From positions 1-64,000 of the forward strand of contig NZ_VTOM01000027.1 of assembly GCF_009765365.1 (NCBI RefSeq): DNA of 64,000 nucleotides. The letters are read 5' to 3'. The notes under the pieces were generated by a model, which saw nothing but the letters and a program-made list of their open reading frames with translations, ran no database searches and was not told the DNA's origin. Below, piece after piece: positions 57,597 through 64,000 of the stretch (positions within the stretch are counted from its first letter, which is position 1; every line of letters begins with the position of its first letter). Position numbers and translations under genes: made by a program. This DNA comes from Antarcticirhabdus aurantiaca. GTDB taxonomy: Bacteria > Pseudomonadota > Alphaproteobacteria > Rhizobiales > Rhizobiaceae.

Positions 57597-57765
57597 CTTC
57601 CCTCTCCCGCCGGCGGGAGAGGGAGGCCGGCGAAGGCCGGCCGGGTGAGGGTGTCGGCCGCCACGCGGCAAGCAGACGACTTGCGCCGCACTCTTCCCGA
57701 ACCGCCCTCATCCGCCTGCCGGCACCTTCTCCCGCCAGCGGGAGACGGGAGCAGCGTCGTGGTTG
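57597..57765. repeat. Dispersed intergenic repeat, copy B
   Basis: Lies in the 211-base gap between two convergent genes, starts with a perfect 24-bp palindrome (57600-57623), and shares order and sequence with copy A at 43872-44045. It ends with CTCCCGCCAGCGGGAGACGGGAG and flanking hairpins. Could also act as terminator for both genes. Confidence 0.8.
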
Positions 57766-57774
57766 CGCCTGAAC

Positions 57775-58659
57775 TCAGGCGCTGCGCGGCTGGCGCAGCG
57801 GCCAGCCGGCCTCGCGGCGTTCGATCACCTCGACGGGGTCACCGACGCGCAGCGTCGCACCGGCCTCGCGCGGGACGGCGTTCCAGCCGAACAGGACGCC
57901 GGGAACGCGGCGATCGCCGGAGAAGCGGGTCTGGCGCAGCGCCTCGATCGGCTGCGGACCGTCGAAGACGCCGCGGTTCTGGTCGACGGTGGTCACCGTG
58001 CAGCGCGCGCAGGGCTTCACGAGGTCGAACACGGCCTCGCCGACGCGGATCGTCGCCCACTCATCCTCCGCCCAGGCGCCGCCCTCCGCATCGTCCACCA
58101 CGAGGTTGGGGCGGAAGCGGCTCATCGGCACGGCCTCGCCGCCGGCAGAGACGATCGTCCGGTTGAGGGCGCGCAGCGAGTCGGTCGTGGCGACGAGGAG
58201 CGGGAAGCCGTCGGCGAAGGATACCGTGCCGCCTGCCGGGGACCAGTCGCGGTTGACGCCGCGCGCATCCGTCACGTCCATGTAGGCGAGGCGCAGGGGC
58301 CGGCCGAACCAGCGCGACAGGGCGGCGTTGGACGCCTCGTCGGCGAGGGCCGCGTCGACCTCCGATTCCCAGACGAAGACGCGCCCGCGCGCCGAACCGT
58401 CGGGCGTCGGCACGAAGCGCTCGCCGCCGTCCGGATCCGCCTCGTGGCCGTGCATGGACAGGTGCAGCCCGTCCGCGTCCGGCTGCACGTCGAGAAGGGC
58501 GAGCGCCGGCATCTCGCGCTGCGTGACGAACTCGCCGGCTTCGTCCACCACCATCCAGCGCCGGTCGCCGGCAAGGCCCTGGGGCTCCAGCCGGGCCGCC
58601 TGGGGGGACAGGCCGCGGCCACCCTTGACGGGATAGATATGGATCGCGCCGAGCTTCAT
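57775..58659 (-). CDS. MOSC domain protein (YcbX/mARC-like)
   Basis: 294 residues. N-terminal MOSC_N beta-barrel (GAIHIYPVKGGRGLSPQAARL, GLAGDRRWMVVDE) and C-terminal MOSC domain with SRFRPNLVVD and the cysteine motif VKPCARCTVTTVD that binds molybdenum cofactor in relatives. Family members such as YcbX and mARC reduce N-hydroxylated compounds. The C-terminal ferredoxin domain of YcbX is absent. Convergent with the flavoenzyme. Confidence 0.9.
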   Translation of the reverse strand: MKLGAIHIYPVKGGRGLSPQAARLEPQGLAGDRRWMVVDEAGEFVTQREMPALALLDVQPDADGLHLSMHGHEADPDGGERFVPTPDGSARGRVFVWESEVDAALADEASNAALSRWFGRPLRLAYMDVTDARGVNRDWSPAGGTVSFADGFPLLVATTDSLRALNRTIVSAGGEAVPMSRFRPNLVVDDAEGGAWAEDEWATIRVGEAVFDLVKPCARCTVTTVDQNRGVFDGPQPIEALRQTRFSGDRRVPGVLFGWNAVPREAGATLRVGDPVEVIERREAGWPLRQPRSA

Positions 58660-58732
58660 CGCGCCCTCTTTGCTGAACGGGACCGGGCGAGACCTAGCCG
58701 AAGCCGGCCCCGCCCGTCGAGAGCATCAAGCC

Positions 58733-61700
58733 TCAGCCGGCCGACAGGTCGGACAGGAGCCCCGCCGCCACGGTGAGGCGCGAGACCGAGGCTTCGCCGC
58801 CGCCGGCGAGCGCGGCGATCTGGGCGATCACCTGGGCGACGCGCGGTCCCTGCGCCGCCGACCAGGCTTCCGCGGGGTTGTCGGCCTCCGGATGGGCCGA
58901 AAGCGCCGCGACGGCGAGGCGCCGGCGGGCACCGGCGAACTCGGCGCCGGCACGGGCGAGCGCCAGGGACTCGTAGTAGTCCGTCGGCCGCAGGCTCGCG
59001 AGCGCCCCTTCTAGCCGGCCGATGCGGAAGTGGCGGGTGACCGTGAAGTAGCCGGACACCGTGCGCTCCAGAGGCACGCCCGTTTCACGTGAAACGGCCG
59101 CGATGTCGGGCAGGAGCGCCAGGAGCGGAAGGAGCGCGAGATCGCGGGCGAGGTCGTCCGGCGCGCCCTTCTCCCTGATCGAGGCTTCGCGCTCGGCGAA
59201 CTCGCCCTGCGCGCGCTCGGTGGCGAGCTCCGGCAGGCGGTCGCCGACGCTGTGCCGCACCGCCCGCAGCGACTCCACCACCGGCCCGATCCCGCCCTCG
59301 AAGCGCTCGTTGCGCACGAACCAGCGCGTCAGGCGGCGCAGGAAGGCGGTCAGCGCCTCGTAGAACTCGTTCTGCGCGCCGCCGTCGATCCGCCCGTCGA
59401 GCGCGTCGATCCGGGCCTTCAGTGCGCCGGCGTCGAAGCCGTCCGTGGCGGCGACGAAGGCGCGCACGATACCCCCGGGCGCCACGCCCGACGCGTCGCG
59501 CAGCTCGGTGACGAAGGTCGGGCCCAACCGATTCACCGCCTCGTTGGCGAGCTGGGTGCAGACGATCTCGCGGGCGAGGCGATGATTGTCGATCTCGGCG
59601 GCGAAGCGCTGGCGCATCGGGCCGGGGAAGTAGGCGTGGAGCCGGCCGGCGAGATAGGGATCCTGGCCGAGGTCCGAGGCGACGAGCGCGTCGAAGAGCT
59701 CGATCTTCGAATAGGCCAGGAGGACGCCGATCTCCGGCCGGGTGAGCCCGCGCCCCGCGCCGCGCCGCTCGGCGAGCACCGCGTCGGAGGGCAGGGCTTC
59801 GAGGTCGCGCTTCAAGCGGCCGGTTTCCTCCAGCGCGGTCATGAAGCGGCCCTGCAGGGGCAGCGCCGCCGCGCCGGCCCGCTCCTCGACCGAAATCGCG
59901 AGGGTCTGCTCGTAATTGTTGGTGAGAACCAGCCGGGCGACCTCGTCGGTCATGTCCTTGAGAAGCGCGTCGCGCTCGGGGCGGTCGACGAGGCCCGCCT
60001 CCAGCGGCGCCTTGAAGGCGATCTTGATGTTCACCTCGACGTCGGAGGTGTTGACGCCGGCCGAGTTGTCGATGGCGTCCGAATTGATCCGGCCGCCGGC
60101 CCGCGCGAACTCGATGCGGCCCTTCTGGGTGACGCCGAGGTTCGCCCCCTCGCCGACGATCTTGGCGCGGAGCTCGCGCCCGGTGACGCGCAAGCCGTCG
60201 TTGGCGCGGTCGCCGACCTCGGCGTTAGCTTCGCCGGAGGCCCGGACATAGGTGCCGATGCCGCCGAACCAGAGGAGGTCGACCGGGCTCTTGAGGATCG
60301 CCGTGATGATCTCGGTCGGCGCCGCGGACTTCGCTCCCGTCCAGCCGATGGCGGCGGCCGCCTCGGGGGTGAGACGCACCTCCTTCTCGCGGCGCGACAC
60401 GATCATCGCGCCCGCCGAGAGCTTCGAGCGGTCGTAGTCCTGCCAGCTGGAGCGGGGGAGGGCGAACAAGCGCTTGCGCTCGACGAAGGAGGTCGCGGCG
60501 TCCGGATCGGGGTCGATGAAGATGTCGCGGTGATCGAAGGCGGCGAGGAGGCGCGTTTGGTCGGACAGCAGCATGCCGTTGCCGAAGACGTCGCCCGACA
60601 TGTCGCCGCAGCCGGCCACCGTGAAGGGCTCGCGCTGGATGTCGCGGCCGATCTCGCGGAAGTGGCGCTTCACCGCTTCCCAGGCGCCGCGGGCGGTGAT
60701 GCCCATGGCCTTGTGGTCGTAGCCCGCCGAGCCGCCGGAGGCGAAGGCGTCGTCGAGCCAGAAGCCGCGCGCCTGCGCGATGGCGTTGGCCGTGTCGGAG
60801 AAGGTCGCCGTGCCCTTGTCGGCGGCGACCACGAAGTAGGGATCGTCGCCGTCGTGGCGGGCGACCAGCGCCGGCGGCTCGACGTGCGCGCCCTCGATGT
60901 CGTCGGTGACGGAAAGGAGCGAGTCGACGAAGACGATGTAGGCGGCGCGCCCGGCCTTCGCCCAGGCCTCGCGGTCGGCGGCCGGGTCGGGCAGGCGCTT
61001 GGGATAGAAGCCGCCCTTGGCGCCGACCGGCACGATCACGGCGTTCTTCACCTGCTGCGCCTTCACGAGGCCGAGGATCTCGGTCCGGTAGTCCTCGCGC
61101 CGGTCCGACCAGCGAAGGCCGCCGCGGGCGACCGCCCCGAACCGGAGATGCACGCCCTCGACGCGCCCGTCGAAGACGAAGATCTCGCGGTAGGGCACGG
61201 GCTCGGGCAGACCCTCGATGAGGGCGGGGTCGAGCTTGAAGGCGAGCGCCGGGTCGACGCGGCCGGGCTCGGAGTTCTCGTCGGTGGACAGGCCCGACAC
61301 GGCGTAGAAGTTGGTGCGCAGCGTCGCGAGGATCGCGCCGGCGAAGCGGCGGATCGCCCGGTCGTCGTCGAGGCTGTCGACGGCGTCGAGCGCCTCGAGG
61401 ATCGCGGCGTAGGGCGCCTGCGCCCCGCGCTTGGCGGCCACCGCGCGGAAGCGCTCCTCGGGCTCGACCGACGCCTCGTCGCCGGGGCGGCTCTCGTCGC
61501 GGGTTTCGGCCAGCGCCGGGTTCAGCGAGGCGTCGAAGAGCTGCCAGAGCAGCCTGGCGATGGCCGGATTGCGCCGCAGCGCCCCGCCCAGCGCCTCGAA
61601 GGAGGCGCCGCCGCCCGCGGCCTGGCGCAGGTAGCGGGCATAGGCGCGAAGGACGTTGGCCTGCGCGACCGTGAAGCCGGCCTCCAGCACGAGCGCGTTG

Positions 61701-63745
61701 AAGAGGTCGTTCTCGACCCGCCCCGCCCAGACGGCGGCGAAGGTTTCCTCCAGCCGCACCCCGGCATCTTCCAGCGGGATGGCGCCGCCGCCGGGCAGCG
61801 TCAGCGCCATCTCGTGGAGGTAGACCTCCGAGCGGTCCGGGCGGCGGATGGCGTGGGTGCGCTCGGCGATCACGGAGAAGCCCATGTTCTCCAGGACCGG
61901 CACCCGGCGCGACAGCACCACGGGCTCGCCGAGATGGTCGATCTTCAGGCCCACCACGTGGTCGGGCAGCCCCTCGCGGCGGAAGAAGTCGAGGCCGAGC
62001 GGCGAGGCGCTGTCGAGGCTCGCGATCGTCGCCACGTCGCCGACGGCCTCGACGAGAGGCATCTCCTCGCGATAGCTCGCCGGCAGGCCGGGCAGGATGC
62101 GCGCCAGATCCGGATCGGCACGCGCCGCGCGCAGGGCCGCGAGGAAGGCGTCGTCGAAGGTGCGCGCGAGTTCCGCGATGCGGGTCTCGAGATCCGACAC
62201 GTCGACGTCGGGCGTCGGTCCGCCGCGCCGCCCGACGATGAAGTGGACGCGGGCGAGGAAGCCTTCGGGGAAGGCGGGGTAGTAGGCCGAGACGTGGCCG
62301 TCATAGGCTTCGGCGAGGAGCGCGCCGATGCGCTCGCGCAGGCGCGAGTCGTAGCGGTCGCGCGGCACGAAGACGAGAAGCGAGACGAAGCGGTCGAACT
62401 TGTCGATGCGGGCGAGGACGCGCGTCCGCGGCCGCTCGCCGAGCGTCACGATCTCGGAGGAGAAGCGCTCCAGGCGCTCGACGTCGATCTGGAAGAGGTC
62501 GTCGCGCGGATAGGATTCGAGGGCGTTGAGGAGGGCTTTCGCCGAATGCGAGCCGGGACGCAGCCCCGAGCGCGCGATCACGGTGTTGGCCTTCAGCCGG
62601 AGATAGGGGATCTCCAGGATCGAGCGGTTGTAGGCCGAGGAGGAGAAGAGGCCGACGAGGCGCATCTCGCCCGACAGGCGGCCGCCTTCGCCCTCGAAGA
62701 GCTTGACGCCGACATAGTCCATGTAGGCGCGGCGGTGGACCACCGAGCGCATGTTCGCCTTGGTGACGATGATCGGCGCGGGCGCTTCCAGGAAGGCGCG
62801 GATCTCCGGCGTCGTCACGAGAGGCCGCCCGTCGCGGCGCAGGACGTTGACGCTCGGATCGGCGAGGATGCCGAGGCCCCCTTCCTCGCGGCGCCGCAGC
62901 GCCTCCTCGCCGCCGTCCGGCACGTAGTCGTATTCGCGGATGCCGAGGAAGATGAAGTTGTCGTCGCGCAGCCATTCCAGGAGCCGGGCGGCTTCTTCGA
63001 GGTCGGCGCGCGAGGGCGCGCCCTCGACCTCGCCGGCAAGGCTCGCGGCTCTGGCGCGGATCGCCTCGACGGCGCGGCTGACGCGCTCGCGCATCGGGCC
63101 GTAGCCCTCGTTGGCGAGGCGCACCTGGGCGAGGATCGAGGCGAGGCGCTCGGCGAGCCCGTCGGCGCCCGCGCCCTCCGGCAGGTCGATGGCGAGCTGG
63201 ATCAGGCTGACGCGGCTTCCCGCGGCGGAGGCGGCCGCGGCCGTCTCGGCGTCGGAGGCGTGGCTCGCCGAGAAGGTCGCCAGGAGCCCGGTCTCGTCGC
63301 GCGCGGCGTCGAGGATGGGGTGCGAGACGAAATGCACCACGCTCGCGGCCTCGGCGATCTCGGCGGTGACGCTGTCGAACAGGAAGGCCATGTCGTCGTT
63401 GGCGACGGTGACGAGGCCGAGGGTGCCGCCGCCCGGGCCCATGCCCTCCAGCCGCTCCACCGCGATCACCGGCTCGCCCGGCCGCTGGCGGGTGAGGACG
63501 CTCGCCGCCGCGCGGGCGGCACGCGCCAGCGTCGAGGCCGCGAAGGGCGCCAGATCCTCGGCGGGCGGGCGCGAGAACAGGAGGGGCGCGAGGAGGGCGG
63601 CCGCCTCGCCCGCCTCGAACTCGGCGAGAACCGCGCGAAGGATCGCCGCCTTGCTCGGCGCGTCGCCGGCACCACCGCCCGTGCCGTCGCCCCCCGGTGC
63701 CTGTTCCCGTACCGATCCGACGTCGTGCTGGCGGTTGGTGTCCAT
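58733..63745 (-). CDS. NAD-specific glutamate dehydrogenase, large type
   Basis: 1670 residues, the full size of the GDH-180 class (PF05088) of proteobacteria. Long N-terminal regulatory half with ACT-like parts (VIAVERLEG, ADLEEAARLLEWLRDDNFIFLG), then the catalytic core (SDRREDYRTEILGLVKAQQVKNAVIVPVGAKGG with GGFYPKRLP, FVVAADKGTATFSDTANAIA, FGGIGTY). Converts glutamate to 2-oxoglutarate and ammonia with NAD. ATG at 63745 (MDTNRQHDVGSVREQ). Contains a perfect parS core at 59081-59096. Single gene. Confidence 0.95.
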   Translation of the reverse strand: MDTNRQHDVGSVREQAPGGDGTGGGAGDAPSKAAILRAVLAEFEAGEAAALLAPLLFSRPPAEDLAPFAASTLARAARAAASVLTRQRPGEPVIAVERLEGMGPGGGTLGLVTVANDDMAFLFDSVTAEIAEAASVVHFVSHPILDAARDETGLLATFSASHASDAETAAAASAAGSRVSLIQLAIDLPEGAGADGLAERLASILAQVRLANEGYGPMRERVSRAVEAIRARAASLAGEVEGAPSRADLEEAARLLEWLRDDNFIFLGIREYDYVPDGGEEALRRREEGGLGILADPSVNVLRRDGRPLVTTPEIRAFLEAPAPIIVTKANMRSVVHRRAYMDYVGVKLFEGEGGRLSGEMRLVGLFSSSAYNRSILEIPYLRLKANTVIARSGLRPGSHSAKALLNALESYPRDDLFQIDVERLERFSSEIVTLGERPRTRVLARIDKFDRFVSLLVFVPRDRYDSRLRERIGALLAEAYDGHVSAYYPAFPEGFLARVHFIVGRRGGPTPDVDVSDLETRIAELARTFDDAFLAALRAARADPDLARILPGLPASYREEMPLVEAVGDVATIASLDSASPLGLDFFRREGLPDHVVGLKIDHLGEPVVLSRRVPVLENMGFSVIAERTHAIRRPDRSEVYLHEMALTLPGGGAIPLEDAGVRLEETFAAVWAGRVENDLFNALVLEAGFTVAQANVLRAYARYLRQAAGGGASFEALGGALRRNPAIARLLWQLFDASLNPALAETRDESRPGDEASVEPEERFRAVAAKRGAQAPYAAILEALDAVDSLDDDRAIRRFAGAILATLRTNFYAVSGLSTDENSEPGRVDPALAFKLDPALIEGLPEPVPYREIFVFDGRVEGVHLRFGAVARGGLRWSDRREDYRTEILGLVKAQQVKNAVIVPVGAKGGFYPKRLPDPAADREAWAKAGRAAYIVFVDSLLSVTDDIEGAHVEPPALVARHDGDDPYFVVAADKGTATFSDTANAIAQARGFWLDDAFASGGSAGYDHKAMGITARGAWEAVKRHFREIGRDIQREPFTVAGCGDMSGDVFGNGMLLSDQTRLLAAFDHRDIFIDPDPDAATSFVERKRLFALPRSSWQDYDRSKLSAGAMIVSRREKEVRLTPEAAAAIGWTGAKSAAPTEIITAILKSPVDLLWFGGIGTYVRASGEANAEVGDRANDGLRVTGRELRAKIVGEGANLGVTQKGRIEFARAGGRINSDAIDNSAGVNTSDVEVNIKIAFKAPLEAGLVDRPERDALLKDMTDEVARLVLTNNYEQTLAISVEERAGAAALPLQGRFMTALEETGRLKRDLEALPSDAVLAERRGAGRGLTRPEIGVLLAYSKIELFDALVASDLGQDPYLAGRLHAYFPGPMRQRFAAEIDNHRLAREIVCTQLANEAVNRLGPTFVTELRDASGVAPGGIVRAFVAATDGFDAGALKARIDALDGRIDGGAQNEFYEALTAFLRRLTRWFVRNERFEGGIGPVVESLRAVRHSVGDRLPELATERAQGEFAEREASIREKGAPDDLARDLALLPLLALLPDIAAVSRETGVPLERTVSGYFTVTRHFRIGRLEGALASLRPTDYYESLALARAGAEFAGARRRLAVAALSAHPEADNPAEAWSAAQGPRVAQVIAQIAALAGGGEASVSRLTVAAGLLSDLSAG
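59081..59096. promoter_or_regulatory. parS site inside the NAD glutamate dehydrogenase gene
   Basis: CGTTTCACGTGAAACG, with the perfect 14-base core, near the 3' end of the gene on the minus strand, where it encodes AVSRETGV. It is the only site on this side of the origin in the window, about 16.5 kb from oriC. Confidence 0.85.
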
Positions 63746-63966
63746 GCTGGCTCCTCCGGTTTCACGTCGCCGCTTCTTCGGCGTGACGCGGCGGTGATAA
63801 GGGCGCGCCGCGACGTCCGTGTGGCGACAAGGGATCGCTTGCCCGGCCCTGCGAGCGCAAGCCCCGAGCCGCTGCGCCGGTTCCCGGCTGGCTCACGGCT
63901 GCAGTTCGAGGCAAGCTCCGCAGCCCGGCGCTTTCCTCGGAGGCGCATTCCTTCTAAACGAGGAGC

Positions 63967-64000
63967 ATGACCGGCCATCAGCCCCTTCCACCCCGCGGGT
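63967..64000 (+). CDS. Possible start of a gene running off the window
   Basis: ATG at 63967 preceded by CGAGGAGC, a good ribosome site, opens a frame reading MTGHQPLPPRG that continues beyond the end. It is divergent from the glutamate dehydrogenase gene, with 221 bases between. Too short to identify. Confidence 0.35.
   Translation, partial: MTGHQPLPPRG

Noticed and set aside
59252-63970. 1572-codon open frame on the plus strand
   Set aside because: It is the shadow of the glutamate dehydrogenase gene on the other strand; the translation is compositionally biased (A, E, G, R, V) with no domain, as expected in very GC-rich DNA.

Overview
This 64 kb window is chromosomal DNA of a very GC-rich alphaproteobacterium, most likely of the order Hyphomicrobiales (Rhizobiales). 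The evidence is the origin-proximal gene set (hemE, hemJ, maf, aroE, coaE, dnaQ, secB, fxsA, timA, mltA, smr; rho, mnmE, mnmG, rsmG, parA, parB; leuS, lptE, holA), the large-type NAD glutamate dehydrogenase, frequent GTG/TTG starts, stop-start overlaps, and a GANTC-rich, AT-rich gap between maf and hemE that looks like the replication origin. I cannot name genus or species from the sequence. No tRNA, rRNA, CRISPR array, prophage or complete insertion sequence was seen.

Layout. 0.2-10.2 kb: tRNA queuosine synthesis (queG), an SDR epimerase, a heparinase-like protein, rsmB-htpX, an SDHAF4-like factor, a periplasmic PQQ-type sugar dehydrogenase and hslU. 10.5-17 kb is the most accessory part: a LuxR-type regulator, alkB, a divergent AraC/MFS pair, a tiny transcription unit with a 25-codon ORF on the minus strand, an MBL-fold hydrolase, a deleted epimerase pseudogene, a small secreted protein and DoxX. 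17-27 kb: acs, an AI-2E family permease, yggS, leuS-lptE-holA, a membrane diguanylate cyclase and an OmpW-like porin. 27.7-37 kb: parB, parA, rsmG, mnmG, a GNAT acetyltransferase, mnmE, ybaK and rho, all on the minus strand, with one divergent Uma2 gene. 37.4-48 kb: secB, dnaQ-coaE-(NTF2-like)-aroE-maf on the minus strand, the putative oriC, then hemE and hemJ on the plus strand, gntK, a nucleoside hydrolase and fxsA. 47.4-51.2 kb: timA-mltA-smr-xre and a class II glutamine amidotransferase. 51.3-55.3 kb: a CHASE/GAF histidine kinase, a single-domain response regulator and a receiver-HisKA_2 kinase. 55.5-63.7 kb: an N-methylproline-demethylase-like flavoenzyme, a MOSC protein and the giant NAD glutamate dehydrogenase.

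How it fits together. Five parS-like 16-mers (7.3, 17.0, 30.3, 34.0 and 59.1 kb) surround parAB and the putative origin and form the centromere region. One is the core of a 34-bp perfect palindrome between two convergent genes and three lie inside reading frames. Compared with the usual order in this group, the block secB to hemJ, including the origin, appears inverted between rho and fxsA. The best candidate for something undescribed is the compact unit at 14251-14486: a promoter whose 17-bp spacer is filled by a palindrome, a Shine-Dalgarno fully complementary to the 16S tail, a 25-codon ORF and an intrinsic terminator.
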